Notes: generated by a model from the sequence alone, not told the origin. A stretch of DNA of 64,000 bases from Taibaiella lutea (GCF_008629695.1 NZ_VWSH01000001.1:771990-835989), one strand, 5' to 3'. Positions 29,331 through 38,229 are shown, counted from the stretch's first letter. Program-made: numbers and translations.

Positions 29331-30596
29331 TTAGAACAATGTTAGCAGTTGGTCTCTTCCCGTTCCGTTTGATATATATTGTAACCTGGTCTGTAAAAAC
29401 TCCTCAACAAATTTACAATAGTTTTTAAAAGTTTCGGGCAATTCTTCAGGCGAATTACATTCGCTTATATTTTTATCCCAGCCGCTGAAAGTTTTGTAAA
29501 CAGGGTTAATTTCCGCATCACAAATATCAAAAGGAAACTCGTTTGTTTCGTTCCCGCCTATATTGTAAGCAGTTGCAACCTTTATCTCTTCAAAGTTATC
29601 CAGTACATCCGCCTTTGTAAGAATCAAACGCGTTACACCGCTCAACATGCAAACATAACGTAAAGCTACCAGATCAATCCATCCGCAACGACGGGGGCGT
29701 TTTGTTACCGCACCGAACTCATGGCCCTGCGCACGTAATTTCTCACCCACCTCATCATGCAGCTCCGTAGGGAAAGGGCCGCCGCCAACGCGTGTGCAAT
29801 ATGCTTTCGTAATGCCATACACCTCGCCTATCTTCGATGGAGCAACACCTAAACCCGTACATACACCCGCTACGATTGTATTGGACGATGTTACAAAAGG
29901 GTACGTTCCGTAATCCACATCCAGCATACTGCCCTGCGCACCTTCCGCAAGCACCTTTTTACCGTTTGCAATATGCTCATTCAGCCAGTATTCGCCATTC
30001 ACTATATTCAAAGAACGCAGGTATTCGATAGCTGCAAAGAAATCGGCCTCCCATGTTTCCCATTCAGGCACCTCGTTGTACATGCGCAGCATCTCAATAT
30101 GCTTTGCACGCAGGCGTTCGTATCTGTCCTGCCAGTTAGGCGCAAGGATATCGCCCACACGCAAACCGTTCCTGCCTGTTTTATCCATATAAGCAGGTCC
30201 TATACCTTTTAAAGTCGAACCGATTTTTTCTTTTCCTTTGGCATGTTCAGAAGCCGCATCCAGCGCGCGGTGCGAAGGAAGAATCAGGTGTGCTTTGTGC
30301 GAAATAAAAAGATTGTTTTGCAGGTTTAAGCCCAATGCTTTCAATCCTTCAATTTCCTCTTTCAAAGTAACCGGATCTATAACAACACCATTACCGATAA
30401 GGTTCAGCGTTTGTTCCTGAAACACACCTGAAGGAATAGTGCGGAGTACGACCTTCTCGCCATTTACATATAATGTGTGACCAGCATTGGGACCGCCCTG
30501 AAAGCGTGCAATGATGTCATAGTTTGCGGCAAGATAATCCACAATCTTCCCTTTACCTTCATCGCCCCATTGAAGGCCTATTAATACGTCAACCAT
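29331..30596 (-). CDS. purA: Adenylosuccinate synthase
   Basis: 421 residues. Joins IMP and aspartate using GTP to form adenylosuccinate in AMP synthesis. QWGDEGKGK (the catalytic P-loop), GGPNAGHT, GIGPAYMDK, LVEGAQGSMLDVDYGTYP-like and TRVGGGPFPTE motifs are all present. Full length with an intact N-terminus. Confidence 0.97.
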   Translation of the reverse strand: MVDVLIGLQWGDEGKGKIVDYLAANYDIIARFQGGPNAGHTLYVNGEKVVLRTIPSGVFQEQTLNLIGNGVVIDPVTLKEEIEGLKALGLNLQNNLFISHKAHLILPSHRALDAASEHAKGKEKIGSTLKGIGPAYMDKTGRNGLRVGDILAPNWQDRYERLRAKHIEMLRMYNEVPEWETWEADFFAAIEYLRSLNIVNGEYWLNEHIANGKKVLAEGAQGSMLDVDYGTYPFVTSSNTIVAGVCTGLGVAPSKIGEVYGITKAYCTRVGGGPFPTELHDEVGEKLRAQGHEFGAVTKRPRRCGWIDLVALRYVCMLSGVTRLILTKADVLDNFEEIKVATAYNIGGNETNEFPFDICDAEINPVYKTFSGWDKNISECNSPEELPETFKNYCKFVEEFLQTRLQYISNGTGRDQLLTLF

Positions 30597-30787
30597 GTTT
30601 TGATTTTAATACGAAAGGGCAAAAATAAAGAAACGACACGGGTTACAAACAAGGATTTTCTTTTTTTTTATTGCTTGTTTTTGTGTATTACGTAGCGGGA
30701 GAGGATAGATGTTAGATATAAGATGTTGGAAAGGAGATTCTTTGACAAATTGATTTCTGTGCCAGCATATCATATTGGTTCTGTCTC

Positions 30788-31036
30788 CGCAGCGTTTTCT
30801 GCAGAAGACGCTGCGCACGTTATCTATTATCGTAAACGCATGTAAAGGATTATATCATAAATGCTTAGCGTCCGCAATATCCAGTAAGGGGTGTTGCGGA
30901 CGCTATATGAACATCATCTCTTTATTCTGCAAGATTCAGGAGTTGTCCACGCAGCGTCTCCCGAAGGGGACGCTGCGGTTATTGCGGACGTTAAGATAGG
31001 AACATCTGCTCTCTATTCCGTAGGATTCAGGAGTTC
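30788..31036. repeat. Cluster of GC-rich palindromes with a duplicated gene tail
   Basis: The 416-bp gap from 30597 holds three palindromes: 30788-30815 (CGCAGCGT arms), 30866-30905 (TAGCGTCCGCAA arms) and 30950-30977 (CGCAGCGTCTCC arms). A 37-bp segment, 30909-30945, matches 31000-31036 at 30 positions, and the second copy includes the 3' end of the 31013-31291 gene. The preceding TTGCGGACG is also repeated, so a unit of about 91 bp has been tandemly duplicated. No gene is called between 30597 and 31012. Confidence 0.75.
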
Positions 31037-31291
31037 ATTAATCTTATTATCCGCCATGAACTTTTCGGTTTCTTCCCTGAAAGTGGTTGCAAGAGCAGCA
31101 ACGAGCTCCAGGTTTTCACTTACTTTGGTATAGATCTCACTAAGACTTTTTTCAAGCGATGTATTATTCAGATTGATGTTGTCTGCTTCTATCTGTCCTA
31201 TTTTTTTGAGTACCGCAGTCTGGCTGTTGGAAAGGTCATCAAGCTCACGTACAATTTTATCCATCAATTGCCATTTTTCTAACTTTTGCAT
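31013..31291 (-). CDS. Small coiled-coil hypothetical protein
   Basis: 92 residues, nearly all helical by composition, with heptad-like spacing (LDDLSNSQTAVLKKIGQIEADNIN and so on). There is no signal or membrane helix. No family recognised. Its last codons (NELLNPTE) lie in the duplicated segment described at 30788-31036. Confidence 0.6.
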   Translation of the reverse strand: MQKLEKWQLMDKIVRELDDLSNSQTAVLKKIGQIEADNINLNNTSLEKSLSEIYTKVSENLELVAALATTFREETEKFMADNKINELLNPTE

Positions 31292-31486
31292 ATTTCTATA
31301 TTTTTATTTGTCTTAAAATAAGAAAAATATCCCACTATTCAGTTTTAATTAACAACACTTTACGAAAGACTGATTAGAAATAAATTTAGTAAAACAGGCA
31401 AAAGCTAAATAAAACATAGATTCGTGTTATCGCCGATTACAATAGACAAACATCCTTGATAATGTTTCAACCCATAAAGAAATAAC

Positions 31487-31993
31487 ATGCCTAACATACA
31501 CCATCAGGTATTCATTATTGCTCCTGCCGAAAAAATATACGATGCATTGACAAGCCGTGACGGATTGGCCTCCTGGTGGACACCAAAAACGGAGACAAGT
31601 GCCGGCTTACATTCCGTTGCAAGGTTTACTTTCGGCGGAACCTATTATAAAGAAATGAAGATAAAGGAACTAAAACCTCCGGTATTGGTAAAGTGGAAAT
31701 GTATTGCAGGCGCAGATGAATGGAAAGGGACCTCCCTTTCTTTCAAGCTGGAAGAGGGAACTAAAGAAGCATTGATAGAAACACATCCTGAAATGCAGGA
31801 CCAGTTTCAGCAAAGCCAACCTGCCGCCAAAGGAACATTATTAATTTTCCACCATGACGATTGGAAAGCATATACACCCATGTTTGCCGAATGTAATTAC
31901 ACCTGGGGACAATTTTTGAAAAGCCTCAAATTATTTTGCGAAACAGGGAAAGGTAAGCCCTGGCCCAATCAACATAGCAACAGTATGGAGTAA
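31487..31993 (+). CDS. SRPBCC/AHSA1-like protein
   Basis: 168 residues with the START-like/Bet v1 fold: an N-terminal strand HHQVFIIAPAEKIYDALTSRDGLASWW, a central FKLEEG strand and a long C-terminal helix (FAECNYTWGQFLKSLKLFCETGKG). Family members bind hydrophobic ligands or Hsp90; the true role is unknown. Confidence 0.82.
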   Translation: MPNIHHQVFIIAPAEKIYDALTSRDGLASWWTPKTETSAGLHSVARFTFGGTYYKEMKIKELKPPVLVKWKCIAGADEWKGTSLSFKLEEGTKEALIETHPEMQDQFQQSQPAAKGTLLIFHHDDWKAYTPMFAECNYTWGQFLKSLKLFCETGKGKPWPNQHSNSME

Positions 31994-32106
31994 AGCAGCC
32001 ACTGTTATTAACTTAAGAAGCACCTATGTTAAAACTTGTTTTCTATGCACCCTTTCATCACAATTTCATGCTGAATAATCTGCCTATGTATCTATGTGTT
32101 TAAATC

Positions 32107-32228
32107 AACCCATGCTTATTTCTCCACCTTACCTCTTCTGTCCCCGCAACGTCTCCCGCAGGGGACGCTGCGGAAGTTTGTCCCTTACATCGAAAACCCA
32201 TGTTTATTTCTCCATCGCACCTCTTCTT
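32107..32228. repeat. GC-rich palindrome flanked by a duplicated gene tail
   Basis: The palindrome at 32144-32173 (CCGCAACGTCTCC/GGGGACGCTGCGG) lies between two copies of a 34-bp segment (32107-32140 and 32195-32228) that match at 29 positions. The second copy is the 3' end of the monooxygenase gene (RNKHGFSM). Period 88 bp. Confidence 0.8.
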
Positions 32229-33300
32229 CCGTTTTTGGTAAAAGTTTATCCAGCATCTCCACCGCAGCCGACTGCACCTCTTCTACAAAAGGGCGCAAGT
32301 CTTTGTTGTATGCCTCAAAAGCCAATTCAAAATCCCCGTTGTGTTTTTCAAACGCATCAGCCAATGCCGTAGCGCCTATGATAGCCAGGGAACCGCCCAT
32401 ACCCGCTGCCGGCGAAGCACAATAACCCGCATCACCTACCAGCGCCACCCTGCCCTTTGTCCACGACGGCATTTTTATCTGACAAAATTTATCGAAGTAA
32501 AACGATTTGGATTGCAGCAATTCTTTTTGAAGTTCGGCAGCTCTCCAGCCTACGCCCTCAAACTGTGCTGCAATGATTGCTTTATGCTCCTCCTGGTTAC
32601 GGAAATCATAAGCAATTTCTTTTTCCGGCCGGAAAGTGAAAATAATATCCGTTTTATGATTATACGCATATAGCGCAACCCCTTTATCAGGCTCCGCATA
32701 CATTTGGTAAGTACCCTCTTCCACCAGCAGTTTATTGACAATAGCAATGGAAAAATATTGCCCCAGGAAATGATTGTATTCCGATTCGTGCCCGAACCAT
32801 AATTTTCTTACTGCCGAATGTATGCCATCGCAACCGAACACAAGTTCAAACCGGCTCTGAGCACCATCCTTAAAAGTAACCGCTACAAAATCCTCCCTTT
32901 CTTCCAGAGATTGAATGCTGTTATGGAAGACAAAATCAACATCTTCTTTCAGCAGGTCAAACAGCATATTCAGCAAAACATCTCTTTCTATTTCAAATTC
33001 ATCATCCGGCAATGATTCCCCCGGTTGTTTAAATATTACAGCATGTTCCGTAACATCATCGGCATTTTTGAACTCCCACTTCTCCGGCCCTATTCTGTTT
33101 GATTTTATTTGTTCAAAAAGCCCCATACGCTTTACAATATCAACCGTACGGTCTTTTATATCTACAGGTGTACCGCCCATTTTAAGATGACTGCCTATCT
33201 CTACCACCGTCACCTTATAACCCATCTTGTTCATCCAGTAAGCAGTCGTCAATCCTGCAAAACTTGCACCCGACACAAGTACTCTTTTATTTTGCTCCAT
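32185..33300 (-). CDS. FAD-dependent monooxygenase, TetX-like
   Basis: 371 residues of the PHBH-type flavoprotein hydroxylase fold. The N-terminal FAD fingerprint is GASFAGLTTAYWMNKMGYKVTVVE (GxGxxG region with A at the third position), the DG motif CDGIHSAVRKLWF, and the GD motif GDAGYCASPAAGMGGSLAI. This last and the length are reminiscent of TetX and related antibiotic- or aromatic-modifying enzymes, but the substrate cannot be read from the sequence. It sits convergent with the SRPBCC gene and downstream of the AraC regulator gene on the same strand, 81 bp after it. Confidence 0.85.
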   Translation of the reverse strand: MEQNKRVLVSGASFAGLTTAYWMNKMGYKVTVVEIGSHLKMGGTPVDIKDRTVDIVKRMGLFEQIKSNRIGPEKWEFKNADDVTEHAVIFKQPGESLPDDEFEIERDVLLNMLFDLLKEDVDFVFHNSIQSLEEREDFVAVTFKDGAQSRFELVFGCDGIHSAVRKLWFGHESEYNHFLGQYFSIAIVNKLLVEEGTYQMYAEPDKGVALYAYNHKTDIIFTFRPEKEIAYDFRNQEEHKAIIAAQFEGVGWRAAELQKELLQSKSFYFDKFCQIKMPSWTKGRVALVGDAGYCASPAAGMGGSLAIIGATALADAFEKHNGDFELAFEAYNKDLRPFVEEVQSAAVEMLDKLLPKTEEEVRWRNKHGFSM

Positions 33301-33381
33301 TATTATTGATTAATTAATTCAGGACACAAAATTCCGCTCTGAAATCATTTCAGAAAATAAACGGACACAGTAAGTATTGGA

Positions 33382-34254
33382 CTAATCGTGGTTTTTGCTT
33401 CGGAAAGACAATGCGGACATGCCTGTAGCCTTGGCAAACATCCGTGTAAAATAAGGGTAATCCACATAACCCAATTCAAAAGCTATCTCCTTAACCGATT
33501 TGTCGGTATGATGCAGCAAACGCTTTGCTTCCAGAATGATTCTATCCTGAATGTTTTGTGAAACCGAAAAGCCCGTAGCATTTCTGATACATTCATTCAG
33601 ATAAGGGGTGGAAATATTCAGCAGCCCCGCATATTCACCCGGTCGCTTGATAGTGCAATAATTTTTTTCTAATAATTGCCTGAACCCCTTTGCAACTATT
33701 TCAAATCTTGAAAGATGGCTTTCCGGCTTATGCTGATTTAGAAACTGCGAAATCAGAAAAGCAACCAAAGTATTGCAACTATCCTTTAATAGCGGGCGAT
33801 GCAGTTTGTTGTTTTTTTGTACTGAAAAATGTAAGCATAGCGAAAAAATAGCGGCAACGGTGGAACTGGCTTCCTTTGTTAAAAGCAATGGCTTAGCAGG
33901 AGCAATCTCTTCCAGAAATTTAAGATAATCGGGATTCAGGCTTTCATTTTTAATTGCCAGCGAACCAACAGTGATGTTTTTAAACTCTAGGATACGATGT
34001 ACTTGATTAGGGTGCATATAAACAACAGCAGGAGCCGTGATGATATATTTTTGAAAATCAATTTCAATAAGCACACTGCCCTTCTCAACTATATGAAATG
34101 TATAACCCTCATCCCGGTGTGATTGTGTTGATTGTTCATATTCCTCTGCCGATTTAAAATCCGTTTTCTTAATATGGATTCTATCAATAGAAATGCCCCC
34201 GCTGAAATCGTCAGACATTGTATTAACCGGTATATTTTTATTGTTTTTCGGCAT
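33382..34254 (-). CDS. AraC-family transcriptional regulator
   Basis: 290 residues from the ATG at 34254 (MPKNNKNIPVN); homologues of this type begin near K-N-I-P-V. The frame continues 36 codons upstream through a GC-rich palindrome, so that extension is probably not translated. An N-terminal cupin-like sensing domain is followed by two C-terminal helix-turn-helix motifs, including ISTPYLNECIRNATGFS and VKEIAFELGYVDYPYFTRMFAKATGMS. It probably regulates the downstream monooxygenase gene 81 bp away, or the repeat-flanked divergent genes. Confidence 0.88.
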   Translation of the reverse strand: MPKNNKNIPVNTMSDDFSGGISIDRIHIKKTDFKSAEEYEQSTQSHRDEGYTFHIVEKGSVLIEIDFQKYIITAPAVVYMHPNQVHRILEFKNITVGSLAIKNESLNPDYLKFLEEIAPAKPLLLTKEASSTVAAIFSLCLHFSVQKNNKLHRPLLKDSCNTLVAFLISQFLNQHKPESHLSRFEIVAKGFRQLLEKNYCTIKRPGEYAGLLNISTPYLNECIRNATGFSVSQNIQDRIILEAKRLLHHTDKSVKEIAFELGYVDYPYFTRMFAKATGMSALSFRSKNHD

Positions 34255-34300
34255 CAAAAAGCTAATCAGGATAGTAAGTAAAAGTATAACAAATAGTACT

Positions 34301-34340
34301 CGTCTCCGCAGAGTCCCTTTCAGGAGACTCTGCGGAGACG
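34301..34340. repeat. GC-rich palindrome in the AraC regulator leader
   Basis: Arms CGTCTCCGCAGAGTC (34301-34315) and its exact complement (34326-34340). It belongs to the GCAGCGTCTCC palindrome family at 30950 and 32144. In the transcript it would be a strong hairpin before the regulator's start codon. Confidence 0.75.
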
Positions 34341-34390
34341 AAAGCAACCAATAAACTCCCATAACCTTATCCGCAAATCACATAGCTTTC

Positions 34391-34810
34391 AATACAACTG
34401 CCTCTAACAATTAATAATCAGTCTCTTACAATCCCGCGAAACTATTCGAATTCCAATCGAACACCTCTTACATCTGTGCGAACCCCTCAAACATGTAATC
34501 AGTTTTAATATAATACAAATCGAAGCCCTCTGACACGAAATCAAACACGGCTGACATGAAATCAAAGACCGCTGACACAAAATCAAACGCGGCTGACACG
34601 AAATCAAACACGGCTGACACGAAATCAAACACCGCTGACACAAAATCAAAGACCTCCGGAGCAAAATCGAACACCATCGACAACAAAACAATGACCGCAT
34701 GCACCAAATCAGCAAATGCTGACAGAAAAACAAATGCTATCGACACAAAATCAAACACCACCATCACTGAAGCAAACACCCTATATACAAAATCGAACAC
34801 CGCTGAGTCA
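34391..34810. repeat. Array II: 20 tandem units of exactly 21 bp
   Basis: Strongest from 34517 to 34810, where 14 units follow AAATCAAACACCGCTGACA plus two bases; weaker but in-phase units extend back to 34391. No unit gains or loses a base over 420 bp, although sequence varies. Because 21 is divisible by three, both strands stay open and encode spurious heptad repeats (FDFVSAV, DTKSNTA). The gap 34255-34984 holds only this array and the palindrome at 34301. Confidence 0.9.
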
Positions 34811-34984
34811 AAGTAAATGCACAACATTTTTTCATCAACCCTCATAATAATTCATTCGAACATACGTTTTCAAATATAAATTACCCTGTGCGGTAATGTC
34901 ATAAAAAGGAAAACCAAAGCCAAAAAAGAGCCGCATTGTGAAAAGATGAAAATGCTTTTTTAGAAACTTAAAAAATTCCCGACA

Positions 34985-35698
34985 ATGACAAAACGTCAAG
35001 AAGATCAGCTGACCATGTGGACCGCAACAAATGCAGTATTGAAAAACTATGAGGAAAAATGGAAATCCATTGCTGCATTTGCAAACGCAGCCCATCTGTT
35101 CCGGAAAATAAGTCTGGAAGTAAATGCAGCAATAAGCACACAGCAACAGGACAATACCGGCATCACGCAAGGCAAGATAGCCATGCGAAGCAACCTGACC
35201 GAACAATGCAGGCAGATGGCCCTCAACATTGAATCTTATGCCTTCAACATAAAGGATTTTGCCCTCGAGCAACAATTCCATTTTACCCCTACTTATTTTG
35301 AAAGGCTCAGGGACAATGCCCTGCCCGTTGTGGCAGGCGCCATATTCCAAAAAGCATCCGACCTTAAAACCCAACTAAGCGATTATGGTGTAGGCGATGA
35401 AGAACTGAAAGAGCTGAAAACATTGATAGAAAAATACAAAGGCATGAATCCAGCTCCCAGACTGGCAAAGGGCGAAGTAAAACAAGCCACCGTCAATATT
35501 GCGGATAAGATAAATGAAGGCACGGAGCAGCTAAATCTGATGGATAAATTAGCGGGTAACTTCAGTAAAAAATCACCCGAATTTGTAAGCTCCTTCAGGA
35601 ACGCCCGCATCGTCATCAATAGGACCAGCAGCAAAAAGCTGAAGAAAGCTTCCGATACCACAGTTGTAAAACAAATAACCGCAGCCATCTACCGATAA
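34985..35698 (+). CDS. Hypothetical helical protein next to Array II
   Basis: 237 residues, almost entirely helical in character, with no signal or membrane segment; probably cytoplasmic. It has two alpha-rich lobes (MTKRQEDQLTMWTATNAV… and NIADKINEGTEQLNLMDKLAGNF) and a basic C-terminus (RTSSKKLKKASD). I have an uncertain memory of similar proteins of about 200-240 residues in other Bacteroidota, also of unknown function, so this may be a family. It begins 174 bp after the repeat array and 37 bp before the methyltransferase gene. Confidence 0.6.
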   Translation: MTKRQEDQLTMWTATNAVLKNYEEKWKSIAAFANAAHLFRKISLEVNAAISTQQQDNTGITQGKIAMRSNLTEQCRQMALNIESYAFNIKDFALEQQFHFTPTYFERLRDNALPVVAGAIFQKASDLKTQLSDYGVGDEELKELKTLIEKYKGMNPAPRLAKGEVKQATVNIADKINEGTEQLNLMDKLAGNFSKKSPEFVSSFRNARIVINRTSSKKLKKASDTTVVKQITAAIYR

Positions 35699-35734
35699 TT
35701 AAATAATTTCGTCTGCACAATCTAAACCGACAAC

Positions 35735-36358
35735 ATGAGCGACAACTGGACAGACAGATGGAACGACAGATACAGCAATGAAACATTTGCCTACGGCGAA
35801 CAGCCCAATAATTACCTGAAAGCACAACTGGAAAAGTTAGAGCCCGGGGCCATACTTTTCGCTGCGGAAGGAGAAGGACGAAATGCCGTTTTTGCTGCAA
35901 AGATCGGCTGGACAGCCGCTGCATTTGACATAAGCACTGAAGGCAAAAAGAAAGCCATGCAGCTTGCTGAAAGCAATAACGTCACAATCGACTATCAGGT
36001 AGGAGAACTACAGACATTGAATTACCAGCCAGGACAATTCGATGCCATCGCTTTGATATATGCGCATTTCCCCGCAGACATCAAATCACCTTATCACCAC
36101 ATACTTGACAAATATTTACGGAAAGGCGGCATCGTCATTTTTGAAGCATTCAGCAAAACACACCTTGATTACCTTGCTAAAAACGAAAAAGTAGGCGGCC
36201 CAAAAGAAATAGACATGCTGTTTTCCATTGAAGAAATAAAAGCCGATTTCCCTGATTACGAAATCCTTGAATTAACAGAGACCGAAATTGAATTAAGCGA
36301 AGGCGCATTCCACAACGGACAAGGTTCCGTAATCAGGTTCGTAGGAAAGAAGAAATAG
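35735..36358 (+). CDS. Class I SAM-dependent methyltransferase
   Basis: 207 residues. The SAM-binding region has [28 protein letters not shown], matching the ExGxGRN motif I of TehB-like enzymes, then [12 protein letters not shown]. Substrate unknown; related proteins detoxify tellurite or modify small molecules. Same strand as and 37 bp after the 237-residue gene, so probably co-transcribed. Confidence 0.85.
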   Translation: MSDNWTDRWNDRYSNETFAYGEQPNNYLKAQLEKLEPGAILFAAEGEGRNAVFAAKIGWTAAAFDISTEGKKKAMQLAESNNVTIDYQVGELQTLNYQPGQFDAIALIYAHFPADIKSPYHHILDKYLRKGGIVIFEAFSKTHLDYLAKNEKVGGPKEIDMLFSIEEIKADFPDYEILELTETEIELSEGAFHNGQGSVIRFVGKKK

Positions 36359-36410
36359 ACCACTGACATAAAATGTCTTTGAATTATTTTTTTGTTGCCT
36401 GGAAAATAGC

Positions 36411-36960
36411 CGATGTACTATTCTATGCTCTTTTCTATGTTTAGCCTTTCATGATTTTGATTAAATCATTTTAATCAAAACATTTATAGTATGTCTGTTT
36501 TATAGAAAATAGCCGATGTACTATTCTATGTTCTTTTCGTATGCTTAGCCCGGGCGTGCGGTAGCTGCACAAATTCAGCGGAGCATTTGAATTTGTGGCG
36601 CCTTTTTTGTTTCTTTTTTGGCGAAGCAAAAAAGAAAAAGAATAAACATTGTATATCTTGCAACCGATATTATTAGCCTCTTCAGGATGTGATTAAATCA
36701 TTTCAATCATAGCATTTATAGTACCTCTGTTTTATAGAAAATAGCCGATGTCCCTATTCTATGTTCTTTTCGTATGCTTAACCCGGGCGTGCGGTAGCTG
36801 CACAAATTCAGCGGAGCAACTTTTCTCATGCGCACCATCTAAAATAAATAAATGCGCATATTTGAATTTGTGGCACCTTTTTTGTTTCTTTTTTGGCGAA
36901 GCAAAAAAGAAAAAGAATAAACATTGTATATCTTGCAACCGATATTATTAGCCTCTTCAG
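36411..36960. repeat. Imperfect triplication of a ~230-bp unit with nested hairpins
   Basis: Copy A is 36471-36684, copy B 36703-36960; an internally deleted third copy starts at 36411 (GAAAATAGCCGATG). Each full unit has a hairpin CACAAATTCA…TGAATTTGTG and an AT hairpin TTTCTTTTTT-GGCGAAGC-AAAAAAG. In copy B the first hairpin's loop has a 40-base insert containing TGCGCA repeats. Copy B ends three bases before the M28 peptidase ATG, so it likely contains that gene's promoter. No ORF in 36359-36963 is convincing. Confidence 0.8.
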
Positions 36961-36963
36961 AGA

Positions 36964-37959
36964 ATGAAACACCTGTTTAACGGAATACTTTTCGCTGCCG
37001 CAATCATTGCAGGTAGCTGTTCCTCAACCAATAATTCAGCCGAGCAAACAACGGATACTTCCGCTGAAAGCACTGCACCGCAAGTAAAAGTGCCTCTATT
37101 TAATGCCGACTCCGCCTATTCTTACACGGCGCAGCAGGTTGCCTTCGGTCCGCGCACACCCGGCTCCGCATCGCAACTGAAATGCGCAAACTGGATGGAA
37201 ACACATCTAAAGATGTACACCGACACGGTGTATCGTCAGGAAACCACCGTCATTGCGGGCGACAATAAGACTAAGCTGCGTTGCATCAACTTAATCGGTG
37301 TCATAAACCCGCAAGCGCCCCGCAGGATTTTATTGTTGGCACATTGGGACAGCCGTCCCTGGGCAGACAGAGATATTGCCAACAAAAACACGCCTATAGA
37401 TGCCGCAGACGATGGTGCAAGCGGCGTTGCCGTATTAATAGAACTCGCAAACCGCATCAGGCAAAATCCGCTGACAAATAAAGATATCGGTATCGACATC
37501 CTGCTAACAGATGTAGAAGATTACGGCAAAAGTGAATGGGGAGATAACTCCTATGCATTAGGCACGCAATACTGGGCAAGAAACCCGCATGTGCCGGGAT
37601 ATAAAGCCGAAGGCGGTATTTTACTCGACATGGTAGGCGGTAAAAATGCAAGGTTCCTCCTGGAATCTATTTCGCGCCAGTTTGCTGGCAATCTGCAGAG
37701 AGATGTCTGGAGCGCAGCCACCACAGCAGGCTTCTCTTCCTTCTTTGTGTATGACGAAGGCGGACAAATTACCGATGACCATGTGCCTGTAAACGAAATC
37801 ATGCACATACCGACCATAGATATCATTTGCCTTCCCGCAGATTCGCCCACAGGCTTTCCCCTGCATTGGCATACACACAACGACAACATGAGCGTCATTG
37901 ATAAATCTACCTTAAACGCCGTCGGACAAACTTTGTTACAATTTATTTATAGTCGGTAA
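36964..37959 (+). CDS. M28-family peptidase / glutaminyl cyclase-like protein
   Basis: 331 residues with a lipoprotein signal (IIAGSC). The zinc-peptidase core has LLLAHWDSRPWAD, DAADDGASGVAVLIELA (Asp ligand), LTDVEDYG (Glu) and FPLHWHTHNDNMSVID (His). The HWDSRPW and WHTHNDN patterns are nearer to glutaminyl-peptide cyclotransferase than to aminopeptidase. It would form N-terminal pyroglutamate on secreted proteins. The substrate cannot be proved here. The 3' end TTACAATTTATT is repeated downstream. Confidence 0.87.
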   Translation: MKHLFNGILFAAAIIAGSCSSTNNSAEQTTDTSAESTAPQVKVPLFNADSAYSYTAQQVAFGPRTPGSASQLKCANWMETHLKMYTDTVYRQETTVIAGDNKTKLRCINLIGVINPQAPRRILLLAHWDSRPWADRDIANKNTPIDAADDGASGVAVLIELANRIRQNPLTNKDIGIDILLTDVEDYGKSEWGDNSYALGTQYWARNPHVPGYKAEGGILLDMVGGKNARFLLESISRQFAGNLQRDVWSAATTAGFSSFFVYDEGGQITDDHVPVNEIMHIPTIDIICLPADSPTGFPLHWHTHNDNMSVIDKSTLNAVGQTLLQFIYSR

Positions 37960-38220
37960 AATTTTCCTCGCAGCGTCGCGGCGACACTGCGAGAATCATG
38001 TCAATTTCTTACAATTTATTAGAAAACACCTTCGACAGAGGCTCGCCATTGTTGCGTCTTTGATCAACAGCAGCAGCTATAATTTCCCATCCCGCTGCAT
38101 CGTTGCGTCGCCGAGAGAATCATGTCAGTTTCTTACAATTTATTAGAAAACACCTTCAGCGTCTTTTGACTAACAGCAATAGTTATAATTCCTCTCGTTG
38201 CATCGTTGCGACGCTGCGAG
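37936..38220. repeat. Gene-tail copies among GC-rich palindromes
   Basis: TTACAATTTATT occurs at 37936 (inside the M28 peptidase 3' end), 38009 and 38133. The last two are parts of a 124-bp tandem repeat starting GAGAATCATGTC. Palindromes lie at 37967-37993 (CTCGCAG…CTGCGAG) and 38194-38220. The 316-bp gap 37960-38275 has no convincing gene. Confidence 0.75.
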
Positions 38221-38229
38221 AAAAAAACA

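Noticed and set aside
30606-30999. Small ORFs between purA and the coiled-coil gene
   Set aside because: They consist of palindromic repeats and lack conserved features.
34391-34810. Array II as a CRISPR array
   Set aside because: There are no unique spacers, units are diverged along their whole length and no cas gene is nearby.
34468-34845. Long minus-strand ORF with FDFVSAV repeats, and the plus-strand ORF 34556-34816 with DTKSNTA repeats
   Set aside because: Both are artefacts of the 21-bp array, whose period is a multiple of three and so keeps frames open on both strands. There is no signal, start context or non-repeat domain.
36748-36951. 67-residue plus-strand ORF
   Set aside because: Lies entirely in the triplicated repeat and has no family.
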